DNA of 13,732 nucleotides from JAAYBQ01 sp035403465 (GTDB lineage: Bacteria; Spirochaetota; UBA4802; UBA5550), in the NCBI GenBank assembly GCA_035403465.1, contig DAONFG010000064.1, positions 1 through 13,732 on the forward strand, written 5' to 3'. The notes beneath the pieces were generated by a model. It was not told where the DNA came from, did not search any database, and saw only the letters and a program-made list of their open reading frames with translations. Shown here piece by piece: positions 6,872 through 13,732 of the stretch. The stretch's first letter is position 1; each line of letters starts with the position of its first letter. The position numbers were made by a program, and so were the translations under genes.

Positions 6872-9800
6872 ATGCCTGATACTCAAACCAATGATGATAG
6901 CCGTGATTACAGCGGCATTTTTGGTGGAATAAAAAAATCCATACATAAACACGGGTTTGTGCGGTGGCTGCTCATACTGCCCGTACTCTTTATGTACAGT
7001 GTAAGTTATTCCCTGCTTCCGTCTCCGCATAAAACCCCCTTCCAGGTTGACTATGAAGATCTCAACAAAAGAATTGCTGTTGAAAAAAAAGGCATTACCA
7101 CACCGCTTACCCTTCCTTCGGACCTGTTCTATTACAGCAGCTTCTGGCAGGAGATGGCTGGTGAAAATCCCCTGGTCCACACGCTGGTCGCCGAAAGCAT
7201 GGAATACATGTATAAAACCATGAATTTCCTGAAAGACATCCAGGATAATGATGAAGCTGAACTGAAAAAAATGGTACACGACAGGCTTTCAAGAACCGGT
7301 AATCCGGAAATTGATACAGGCACTGAAGAGATCATATATAAATCGATCAACAATAAAGGTGAATATTTTTCCAGGCTGTTCGAACAGCTTTTCACCCAGC
7401 ATGGATTAAAGAAACTCGGTGAAAAATACACAGAAACGGATGTGGAAGTTTTTTTTAACATGCTGTGTGTGCACCCCGAAGGGAAAAAATTCCGCCGTTT
7501 GCTCGGGGCAATGGTCCTGAACGTTCCGTATTACCTGGTCATAAAAAACAGTGTTAACGAATACTACCAGAACAGTGACATTCTTATACCAGTCGATCTT
7601 TTCAGCTTTACTCTTTTCATGATGTACCTTGACGGGATTAAAAATAAAAATACCAGGCCGACTATTGAAGAATGCCGCAGATGGGTATTTTCAGTGATAG
7701 TACCTGATGAGAAGAAGCGCAGTGAACTTCAATCCGGTAAATTTTCAGTTCAACCGGTTATCAGGGAAGAAATGATAATGCCCAATCCCGGGTATTTTTC
7801 AAAAGCTTATAATAAAAAGAAACATAAAGCCATTGATATCGCAAGTGAAAGGGGGACAATGATACGTTCCCCTGTGACAGGGACTGTTACGTATTATGAA
7901 AAGGGGCGTAAAAAATCCGTAACCGGTAATTTTATAATTATTAAAGATGAAAATTCCCATTTCAACATCTTTATATGCCATATGGATAACAAGGATTATA
8001 TTGAAGGCCATTCAACCGAGGGAGAGCTTGCTGCACCTATTGCGAACCTTACACCGAACTGGGTGCACCCTTTAAAAAAAGGCCAGTTTTTCCAGGTTGT
8101 CGGCAATACCGGTAAAAGCACCGGCGCCCATACCCACATCCAGATTGCTCAAAGGACAAGGCCGTATACAACATTCAATTTTTTCTCAGTTAACGAACCT
8201 TACCAGAAACAGTTTAATGAATACCTTTATAAAAACAGTTACTGGCATGTCTACAGCAGGACTGAGCAGTTGCTCCTGTCGGTATTCGGCATGGTTGTAT
8301 CACAATATGACAGTACCAGGCATTTTGCCGACCGGGATCCCGAAATGCTTGAGCTCTATAAACAGCTTCAGAAAAATTATACACCGGTATCGGTAACTGT
8401 TGACACAACGGATCTTGCCTTTGAGGAACTTCCTGAAAAAATTATTAAAACCTATTTCTCAAGCATTATCCAGGAACAGATTATCAATGAACGGTATAAA
8501 GTGCAGCTTAAATACTATGGCACCCTGGCATTTTATCTGAATTATTTACTTAAAATGCAGGTCCCTTTAGCCCCGGCACTACCGGGAAATGCTACACCTC
8601 TGACACCCTGGATGCTCTTTACCCGCAGGAAAGATGATGACGATGAAGCCGGACCTGGCGGCGGTTCTCACGACCGGTTGTTTTACGAGGCGCTTAATAA
8701 ATATTTTCTCTACAGGATAATGCAGCTGAACAACACTCCAAGGGATATCCGGGACCAGCTGCTGTCTGATCCGCTGTTTACCGGGAATATACAATCCGGT
8801 CTAACCCCGTTTTTACCTGAGTATACGCCTGCAGGGGCTGAAGAACGGATCAACCGACTTGGTGAATATGTACGGGAGATCACTGATTTAACCGTTGACC
8901 TTACATTTATTTCCGATAATGATTTTTGTGAATCTATTTTTAATGATATAACTGCCGCATGTAAAAGAGAGGGTATTCCCCTCGATTCCAATTTCGGTTT
9001 TTTCCGCTACCATATGTCTGAACTTCAGAATTCATACCAGACTTCAAGGTTTATCAGTTTCCCGGATACCCGTGAATTTAAATATGATAAAAAATATGAT
9101 CCTGCAATACGGTCATTTTTTCTTGATATTTTTGAACTAGCCGCAGAACATAAAAATTATGATCTATTCCGCGCAGTATATTTCAGGCCGGAAGAACTGT
9201 CTGTTTCGATATTGCGTAAGGCGGCACGCAAAGTCAGCCGTGGTTGTAAAACATTCTCCGCTGCTTTTCGCTATAAACTCTTCCATACGCCGTATCCGGT
9301 TAAAGAGAAAATATTTCCCGAGCACCTGCATTCGGTTTTCCAGGAAATAATCAAAAATATTATTAAACCTGTTTCATTCGAATCGAGGACATATGCCGAA
9401 ACAACCTTTTACAGGGCCGCAGAAACCTCGCTCTTTTATTCCCTGATCTATGAAGTTTATTTAACGTCAAGGGAACGCTACATGAAACTTTTCCCGGAAG
9501 AACAGCTTGCCGGTGTTATTGAAGCCATAGGATTGTTCGACAGCATGTTCAAGGTTTTCTGCGACAACAGCGCCCAGAAACAATTGATCGATAATGAACA
9601 CTCCAGGATAACACTGGAGCTGGAGGTCATGGAAAAAGAACTCCATGCTTTAAAGAATTCAAAGAAAGATCTGCAGGAGGATTTCAGGAATAAAACAGCC
9701 AGCCTGAAGACACCGGATGATTATATCGGCAGGCATTCCGAATTATTCTCAAACTATATAACTGAAGAGGAAAAGATCAGCGGGACCATAGCCTATCTTG

Positions 9801-10498
9801 AACAGTCACTGGCCCGGTATCGTGATGAATGCGGAATACTTAAAAATGAAAAAGAACAACTGCAGATGCAATATGAAGAAAAACTGAAAAAAATCAGCAG
9901 GAATATTGAAGACCTCAAATCAAAAAATATACTGGATCAGCAGAGGTTCAGCAGTGAAATAAAAAGGATAACATATGATAAAGGGAAGTCCGACCTGGAG
10001 ATAATTGATTTAAAAGCAAAAATCGAACATTTAAAAAATGAAATAGAAAGGATTAGCGCAGCTTATAGCGCGAATATTCAAAAAGCGGGTAATGCATCAG
10101 GCGATCTGCAAAAACTTCAGAAACGATATGAAAAAACATATTCTGATCTCAATATAATTCAAAAGCAGTTTGATGACCTTGTGAACGTACTGCGTAATTC
10201 AATCGGCCCGTACACAAAGGATCTTTCAATGGAGGAATTAACCGTTGAGGTTCAGAATATACTGAAATCTGTTGAGTTATACAGAAACGCGAGCGTTACT
10301 ATCAATTTACTCCAGGAACAGCAGAAGAGCGATAAGCGCAGCCTGGCACTTAATGCTGATCTCATAACCAGGCTGAGAGACAGGGTTGAAAAGCTTGAGG
10401 TACAGCTTGAATACCTTCGTGATACAAAATCATCAGATCGTGAAAAAGATCTTGAAGAGGAGAATAAGAGGCTCTCTGAAATGATTAAAAAGAAATAA
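6872..10498 (+). CDS. Large membrane-anchored M23 (LytM-type) peptidase with C-terminal coiled coil
   Basis: 1208 aa with a strong ribosome-binding site (GGAAGGGG). After about 28 charged residues comes one membrane helix (about 30-48), a signal-anchor putting the rest in the periplasm. The M23 domain (about residues 295-435) has the complete zinc and catalytic set: HxxxD at His318/Asp322 (HKAIDIA) and HxH at His420/His422 (HTHIQ), with an ICHMDN segment between. M23 enzymes cut peptidoglycan cross-links or cross-bridges, or when inactive regulate amidases; this one looks active. Residues 436-900 are unassigned, with an acidic Gly-rich linker (DDDDEAGPGGGSHD, about 590-603). Residues about 905-1208 are dominated by charged heptads typical of a coiled coil. 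M23 proteins with coiled coils are known (EnvC, NlpD partners), but there the coil precedes the peptidase and the protein is much shorter. Likely a wall-remodelling or cell-shape factor; the exact role is unknown. Confidence 0.88.
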   Translation: MPDTQTNDDSRDYSGIFGGIKKSIHKHGFVRWLLILPVLFMYSVSYSLLPSPHKTPFQVDYEDLNKRIAVEKKGITTPLTLPSDLFYYSSFWQEMAGENPLVHTLVAESMEYMYKTMNFLKDIQDNDEAELKKMVHDRLSRTGNPEIDTGTEEIIYKSINNKGEYFSRLFEQLFTQHGLKKLGEKYTETDVEVFFNMLCVHPEGKKFRRLLGAMVLNVPYYLVIKNSVNEYYQNSDILIPVDLFSFTLFMMYLDGIKNKNTRPTIEECRRWVFSVIVPDEKKRSELQSGKFSVQPVIREEMIMPNPGYFSKAYNKKKHKAIDIASERGTMIRSPVTGTVTYYEKGRKKSVTGNFIIIKDENSHFNIFICHMDNKDYIEGHSTEGELAAPIANLTPNWVHPLKKGQFFQVVGNTGKSTGAHTHIQIAQRTRPYTTFNFFSVNEPYQKQFNEYLYKNSYWHVYSRTEQLLLSVFGMVVSQYDSTRHFADRDPEMLELYKQLQKNYTPVSVTVDTTDLAFEELPEKIIKTYFSSIIQEQIINERYKVQLKYYGTLAFYLNYLLKMQVPLAPALPGNATPLTPWMLFTRRKDDDDEAGPGGGSHDRLFYEALNKYFLYRIMQLNNTPRDIRDQLLSDPLFTGNIQSGLTPFLPEYTPAGAEERINRLGEYVREITDLTVDLTFISDNDFCESIFNDITAACKREGIPLDSNFGFFRYHMSELQNSYQTSRFISFPDTREFKYDKKYDPAIRSFFLDIFELAAEHKNYDLFRAVYFRPEELSVSILRKAARKVSRGCKTFSAAFRYKLFHTPYPVKEKIFPEHLHSVFQEIIKNIIKPVSFESRTYAETTFYRAAETSLFYSLIYEVYLTSRERYMKLFPEEQLAGVIEAIGLFDSMFKVFCDNSAQKQLIDNEHSRITLELEVMEKELHALKNSKKDLQEDFRNKTASLKTPDDYIGRHSELFSNYITEEEKISGTIAYLEQSLARYRDECGILKNEKEQLQMQYEEKLKKISRNIEDLKSKNILDQQRFSSEIKRITYDKGKSDLEIIDLKAKIEHLKNEIERISAAYSANIQKAGNASGDLQKLQKRYEKTYSDLNIIQKQFDDLVNVLRNSIGPYTKDLSMEELTVEVQNILKSVELYRNASVTINLLQEQQKSDKRSLALNADLITRLRDRVEKLEVQLEYLRDTKSSDREKDLEEENKRLSEMIKKK

Positions 10499-10503
10499 AA
10501 TGC

Positions 10504-10543
10504 GAAGCATTCCCGTTTACCTGCGGGTGAAGAGGAATGCTTC
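10504..10543. terminator. Shared terminator hairpin between convergent genes
   Basis: GAAGCATTCC (10504-10513) and GGAATGCTTC (10534-10543) are perfect 10-bp complements; the loop can form a smaller CCCG/CGGG stem. It sits in the 59-bp gap between the M23 gene (+) and the cation transporter (-). Read on the - strand it is followed by GCATTTTATTTCTTTTT, a good U-rich tail, so it should work best for the transporter and perhaps weakly for the M23 gene. Confidence 0.75.
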
Positions 10544-10557
10544 TGTCAGTCATATAA

Positions 10558-11418
10558 TCAAATCTTGCGCGGTTCCACATGAATAAGTATTTTTGTATTA
10601 TGAAGCTTGTTTTCAATTTCATTTTCAATCCGGTCGCAAATCTCGTGGGCCTGTGCAACAGTCATATTTTCTGGTAAATCAAGATGAAAGTCTATATGTT
10701 TGATGTTCCCGCTTCTGCGTGTCCGCAGGTCATGATAGTCAACCTGATTTTCGTGAAATTGCGCAATTGAAGACTTGATACAGTCAATTTCTTTATTGGA
10801 AATCCTTGCATCTACAAGGGGCGAAAATGCGCGTACAAGCATATCATATGCTTCTTTTAAAATAAACAGCGCAATAAGAATTGCCACAACCGGGTCAAGG
10901 AAATTTATTTTAGTTATATAAATCAGCAGAAGTCCGACGCCGACACCAAGTGATGTGTAGACGTCAACCTTGAGGTGAAGTGCGTCTGCTTCAAGTGCTA
11001 TAGATTCCTCAGCCCGGGCAACCTTGTAAAGCCTGCGGGAGACAAAAAAGTTTATCCCCGCGGAAATAAACATGACAATAAATCCCAGTCCAATTGAAGT
11101 AACGGGCTCATCGCTGAGGATTTTGTTAACCGCTTCACGAATGATCAGTATTGAAGCCATGAAAACAAGTAATGCTTCAATTACCCCGGAAATATTTTCA
11201 AGTTTTTCGTGACCATAATTATGCGTGTGGTCAGCGGGCCTTGAGGAAATCCTGATTGAAACAAAAGCGATAATTGCCGCCAGTAAATCCATAGTCGAGT
11301 GGATTGCTTCAGAGATAATGCTTACTGATCCGGTAATGATTCCGACTGCAAGTTTCATTACAATTAATACCGAGTTGGATCCAATCGAAAGTAATGCGGT
11401 GTTTTGTTTTTTGCTCAT
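10558..11418 (-). CDS. Cation diffusion facilitator (CDF) metal efflux transporter
   Basis: 286 aa from the ATG at 11418, chosen because GAGGA lies 4 bp upstream and MSKKQNTALLS begins like other CDF proteins. A TTG at 11490 would add 24 unlike residues and translate the leader. Six membrane segments are followed by a cytoplasmic CDF domain (about 205-286). The transport-site motifs are HxxxD in TM2 (His40/Asp44, SEAIHSTMDL) and HxxxD in TM5 (His148/Asp152, ADALHLKVDV). The TM2-TM3 loop carries HNYGHEKLENISG, typical of the family. HxxxD in both helices is the pattern of zinc-type members (with Cd, Co or Ni as secondary ions), rather than the DxxxD of FieF. Function: proton-driven export of divalent metal from the cytoplasm. 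The 5' leader looks structured and hides the ribosome-binding site, implying post-transcriptional control, plausibly by metal. Confidence 0.92.
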   Translation of the reverse strand: MSKKQNTALLSIGSNSVLIVMKLAVGIITGSVSIISEAIHSTMDLLAAIIAFVSIRISSRPADHTHNYGHEKLENISGVIEALLVFMASILIIREAVNKILSDEPVTSIGLGFIVMFISAGINFFVSRRLYKVARAEESIALEADALHLKVDVYTSLGVGVGLLLIYITKINFLDPVVAILIALFILKEAYDMLVRAFSPLVDARISNKEIDCIKSSIAQFHENQVDYHDLRTRRSGNIKHIDFHLDLPENMTVAQAHEICDRIENEIENKLHNTKILIHVEPRKI

Positions 11419-11422
11419 GGTG

Positions 11423-11440
11423 TCCTCAATTTTATGAGGA
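11423..11440 (-). promoter_or_regulatory. Shine-Dalgarno-sequestering hairpin before the CDF gene
   Basis: On the - strand TCCTCA, TAAAAT and TGAGGA form a perfect 6-bp stem with a 6-nt loop. TGAGGA contains the GAGGA ribosome-binding site, which lies 4 bp before the ATG, so folding would block initiation. This is the layout of a translational expression platform. Confidence 0.55.
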
Positions 11441-11518
11441 GTAAAGGGCGGAAATTTAATCACAGAAATATTATCGGCCGCTTTCTCCAATTTTTATGTA
11501 TGGCTCTTTTCAGCCAGG

Positions 11519-11590
11519 CTTAAGTAATTGAAGGAAGTCCCGTGACTGGTGTCACTGCCGTGGGGCCCGGTTAATACCTGATCTTCCTGT
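11519..11590 (-). promoter_or_regulatory. Structured 5' leader of the CDF gene, candidate metal riboswitch (NiCo/czcD-like)
   Basis: On the - strand a stem AGGAAG/CUUCCU (11588-11583 with 11537-11532) closes a loop of about 45 nt. Inside are a small GGU-AUUA-ACC hairpin, a GGGCCCC stretch, a perfect GUGAC-ACCA-GUCAC hairpin (11555-11542), and CGGGAC directly before the closing strand. The ACAGG start, GC-rich inter-helix stretches with GGGC and CGGGAC, and the position upstream of a CDF exporter resemble the NiCo (czcD motif) riboswitch as I remember it. I cannot check it against the covariance model, and the middle helices are short, so the class assignment is tentative. Confidence 0.35.
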
Positions 11591-11603
11591 AATAAAACTA
11601 AAC

Positions 11604-11632
11604 TACTTAAGTATACTATTATTTTTTGTCAA
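11604..11632 (-). promoter_or_regulatory. Putative promoter of the CDF leader
   Basis: A consensus -35 box TTGACA reads on the - strand from 11632 to 11627. Seventeen bases on is TAAGTA (11609-11604), a poor -10, embedded in the 10-bp palindrome TACTTAAGTA (11604-11613). A start around 11595 would put the structured leader at the very 5' end of the transcript. Confidence 0.4.
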
Positions 11633-11951
11633 CCTGATTATTACTTATGCGGTATGGCCATAATCATGTTTTGTTAAAGCGCCCTGCTGAAGATGCCGTT
11701 ACCGGGGATACACGGTCTAACCTGCGGAGAAATTTTATAATACATGGCGTAAAATGTACTCACATCCAGGTCCGCTGTATTGATAAAATTTTACAGGTCC
11801 GGTCTGCAATTGGGAAAATAAAGCTTGTAATGACAACTGTTGAAAAGAGAATATTTAAATCAGCGGTATCAGGATATAGTAATCTCATCCGGGGAAACTG
11901 TCCTGTTAATTCCGCATTCAATTTAATAATAACATTTAGAATGGTGGAACT

Positions 11952-12746
11952 ATGAAAAAACTACTGGCTCTATCTATTATCCTTTTTATGGGATACGTGA
12001 CACAGGCAGCAGCTGAGGAATGTGTCGAAGGGAATTGTAAAAACGGCACAGGGACATATACGTCGGATGATGGATCGGTATATTCCGGCGAGTGGAAAAA
12101 AGGTCTGCTCAACGGGCAGGGCACTGCAACCTATCCCGATGGAAGAAAATATACCGGGGAATGGAAAGACAGCAAGTGGCATGGACAGGGTACAATGACC
12201 GGGCTTGCCGGCGGCGAATACACAGGTGAGTGGATTAACGGTAAAATTAATGGGAAGGGAACAATGACCTACCCGGATGACGGTAAGTATTCCGGGGAAT
12301 GGAAAGATGGTGAGTGCCATGGACAGGGAATAATGGAATACCCGAATGGGTCAAAATATGACGGTCAATGGGAAAAGGGCAAGCGCCAGGGCCAGGGATC
12401 ATTAACATGGAAAGACGGGGCGATATATACCGGCGGGTGGAAAGATGACAAACGCGAGGGGCAGGGAACAATCACAGAGGCAGACGGTGCTAAATATACC
12501 GGTGAGTGGAAAGAAAGCAAACGCTACGGCCAGGGAACAATGACATGGCCGGATGGATCGAATTATAGCGGTGAGTGGAAAGATGACAGGCGCAGCGGGA
12601 TGGGGACAATGAACTGGGCAGACGGATCAGTCTACGTCGGTGAGTGGAAAGATGGCAAACGTGACGGGCAGGGGACAATGTCCAAAAAGCATAGTATTAT
12701 GAAACGAAAAGGCCGCTGGAAAGAGGATGAATATTTAGGGAAATAG
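11952..12746 (+). CDS. Secreted MORN-repeat protein
   Basis: 264 aa with GGTGGA just before the ATG. Residues 1-21 are a signal peptide ending A-A-A, so the protein should be exported. From Tyr44 there are nine consecutive 23-residue MORN repeats of the form Y-x-G-E-W-K-x-G-K-x-x-G-Q-G-T-M-T-x-x-D-G-x-x (44-250), then a degenerate tenth piece (KRKGRWKEDEYLG). A half repeat (GTGTYTSDDG) precedes them. Two cysteines (24 and 29) flank the mature N-terminus. MORN repeats form an extended beta-hairpin ribbon used as a scaffold, sometimes binding lipids, proteins or polysaccharide; bacterial secreted versions are mostly of unknown function. No enzymatic domain is attached. The DNA is correspondingly a 69-bp tandem repeat, prone to gain or loss of units. 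Confidence 0.9.
   Translation: MKKLLALSIILFMGYVTQAAAEECVEGNCKNGTGTYTSDDGSVYSGEWKKGLLNGQGTATYPDGRKYTGEWKDSKWHGQGTMTGLAGGEYTGEWINGKINGKGTMTYPDDGKYSGEWKDGECHGQGIMEYPNGSKYDGQWEKGKRQGQGSLTWKDGAIYTGGWKDDKREGQGTITEADGAKYTGEWKESKRYGQGTMTWPDGSNYSGEWKDDRRSGMGTMNWADGSVYVGEWKDGKRDGQGTMSKKHSIMKRKGRWKEDEYLGK
12081..12701 (+). repeat. 69-bp coding tandem repeats (MORN units)
   Basis: Nine 69-bp units encoding the MORN repeats. The GGTGAGTGGAAAGA core recurs almost unchanged in units 6-9, while the early units are more diverged, suggesting that the later units duplicated more recently or are being homogenised. Confidence 0.75.
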
Positions 12747-13050
12747 ATTCCCTGTATTCAATAAGGACGGGCTGCCTGGTCAAGACAGTCTGTCGTGATT
12801 TTATGCGTATATTTTTCTCCGCTTAAAAGCCCGGCGCAGTATAATCAGGGCTTGGGGCATGAGCATCATAACCCTGAGACTGATCAGGCCGGGGATGCCG
12901 GTCGCGGGTTTTATACTTCATGTTCAGGTACTACATGACACATCCGGGGATGGTACACGTATGGATGCTGCTGAATATGCCTGAAGCAAACAGGGCAGTC
13001 GGGCAGATTGTATCCCTGCTGAAGGATACCCCGGGAAATCTCAGAGGTGA
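12747..13050. other. 304-bp gap between MORN and rhomboid genes
   Basis: No convincing gene. GACAGTCTGTC near 12784 and a stem AAGCCC/GGGCTT (12827-12832 with 12848-12853) are present; read on the - strand the latter ends in TTTT and could be a weak terminator about 200 bp beyond the rhomboid stop. A 44-codon + ORF (12920-13054) lacks a ribosome-binding site. Confidence 0.45.
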
Positions 13051-13732
13051 TTAATGACCGGCAGTATCCCCGGAATTTACCGGATTCTTTACCCTGGCAA
13101 ACGGCAGCACGGCTAATCCGCAAAGTATTCCGCAGATAAATCCAGCGGCATGTGCCAGGTAGCTTGTAGATGGATAATAGGCTTCAGGAAACATGACAGC
13201 CAGCGTAAAACCTGCCGACCTGAAAATCCGGGCAGGCATAGTTTTCCCGGTATCATGGCTGATGTAAAGAATCAGCCATAATGACACCATCCCGTAGATC
13301 ATGCCTGATGCCCCGATAAGCCTTGTTGTTTCAGGATAGAAGAATAGTGTAATGACATTTGCACTTATTCCTATAACAAGAGGAAGTACAGGGAAGAGAA
13401 TTAATCCGAAATATTCATAAAGAACCAGCCCGAAGAAAATAAAAAACGGCAGATTAGACATCAGGTGTACCGGGCCTGAATGAGTGAAAAGGGAAGTGAC
13501 AAGGCGCCAGTATTCGTGCCTTGTAAAAACGGTCTCACCGCTTGCCCATAGAGAGTCAGCCAATGCGCTGTTATTAAAAAGAAATGTGCAGGCCGGGAAC
13601 AGGAACGAAAAGAGTATTGCCGGGATTATAGAATTAACAGACGGCCTGCGGCTCAGAGGCCCGCGTTCTCTGCGGGGTTTGTCCTGCTCCCTGACCGCTT
13701 CATTTCCATAATATAGATCATACTCATCGATC
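13051..13732 (-). CDS. Rhomboid-family intramembrane serine protease (N-terminus beyond the window)
   Basis: The frame is open on the - strand to the right edge, so the TTG at 13563 is not the start; at least 56 residues precede it, including a charged N-terminal segment (REQDKPRRERG) and a first membrane helix (SIIPAILFSFLFPACTFLF). The rhomboid hallmarks follow: WRLVTSLFTHSGPVHLMSN (the helix-2 H-x-x-x-N), GASGMIYGM with the catalytic Ser (codon at 13308-13306), and HAAGFICG with the catalytic His (codon at 13152-13150). The dyad is intact, so the protein should cleave substrates within or near the inner membrane. It ends in a short hydrophilic tail. It is separated from the MORN gene and transcribed towards it; no partner gene is visible and the substrate cannot be inferred. 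Confidence 0.92.
   Translation of the reverse strand, partial: IDEYDLYYGNEAVREQDKPRRERGPLSRRPSVNSIIPAILFSFLFPACTFLFNNSALADSLWASGETVFTRHEYWRLVTSLFTHSGPVHLMSNLPFFIFFGLVLYEYFGLILFPVLPLVIGISANVITLFFYPETTRLIGASGMIYGMVSLWLILYISHDTGKTMPARIFRSAGFTLAVMFPEAYYPSTSYLAHAAGFICGILCGLAVLPFARVKNPVNSGDTAGH

Larger units (their letters stand above)
11491..11951. other. 461-bp divergent intergenic region between the CDF and MORN genes
   Basis: Contains the CDF leader and promoter (- strand, about 11419-11632). The rest, about 11640-11951, has no recognisable gene. A + ORF of 102 codons (11647-11955) overlaps the MORN start by ATGA, but it has no ribosome-binding site at its first ATG and no family resemblance. 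The opposite strand of the same stretch also has partly open frames. I see no clear promoter for the MORN gene; its ribosome-binding site is GGTGGA just before 11952. Confidence 0.5.

Noticed and set aside
6788..7461. Long - strand ORFs over the start of the M23 gene
   Set aside because: They are antisense shadows of a gene with a strong ribosome-binding site and clear protein domains; their products match nothing recognisable.
11419..11490. TTG-started N-terminal extension of the CDF protein
   Set aside because: The added 24 residues are unlike CDF N-termini, and the ATG at 11418 has a good ribosome-binding site within a regulatory hairpin.
12081..12701. Regular repeats as a possible CRISPR array
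   Set aside because: The 69-bp period is in frame and encodes MORN repeats throughout; there are no unique spacers.
12920..13054. 44-codon + strand ORF in the MORN-rhomboid gap
   Set aside because: No ribosome-binding site, no motif, and it overlaps the rhomboid stop; best treated as chance.
12911..13123. 70-codon - strand ORF with Cys/His residues resembling a zinc finger
   Set aside because: It overlaps the end of the rhomboid gene in another frame, lacks a ribosome-binding site, and the Cys/His spacing fits no family I know.

Overview
The window (about 45% GC by eye) looks like bacterial chromosome from a diderm (Gram-negative-type) organism, probably an anaerobe or facultative anaerobe. 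It encodes TonB, two lipoproteins, periplasmic binding proteins and a membrane-anchored cell-wall peptidase. The relaxed lipobox of the second binding protein (I-I-N-C) and the gene mix would suit Spirochaetota, but this is a weak inference. I found no rRNA, tRNA, CRISPR array or insertion sequence.

Region 1 (left edge to 6312, + strand) is one tightly packed presumptive operon. It holds two tandem paralogous iron/corrinoid-type ABC substrate-binding proteins (the first cut by the window edge), an AmrS-like radical SAM enzyme, an unrecognised 379-aa protein translationally coupled to it (ATGA overlap), a THEP1-like P-loop NTPase, a metallophosphoesterase lipoprotein, and a compact TonB. No intergenic gap exceeds about 35 bp. 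The ends of the operon (binding proteins and TonB) point to TonB-energised uptake of a metal chelate or metallo-cofactor. The middle (radical SAM, unknown protein, NTPase, phosphoesterase) suggests enzymatic processing of the imported ligand. The substrate is unknown, and this cassette is the best candidate in the window for an undescribed system.

Region 2 (6313-6871) is a 559-bp gap with a possible 15-codon ORF, several hairpins including a perfect 12-bp inverted repeat, and a plausible promoter for the next gene. Region 3 (6872-10498, + strand) is a 1208-aa protein with one N-terminal membrane anchor, a complete M23 (LytM-type) peptidase domain, a long unassigned middle and a C-terminal coiled coil of about 300 residues.

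Region 4 (10504-11640) carries a cation diffusion facilitator on the - strand, sharing a strong hairpin terminator with the convergent M23 gene. Its leader is notable: a TTGACA box, a multi-branched fold closed by AGGAAG/CUUCCU and containing GGGCCC and CGGGAC stretches, and a perfect 6-bp hairpin that hides the Shine-Dalgarno sequence. It looks like a metal-responsive riboswitch, possibly of NiCo (czcD) type.

Region 5 (11952-12746, + strand) is a secreted protein made of nine 23-residue MORN repeats. Region 6 (13051 to the right edge, - strand) is a rhomboid intramembrane serine protease whose N-terminus lies outside the window.
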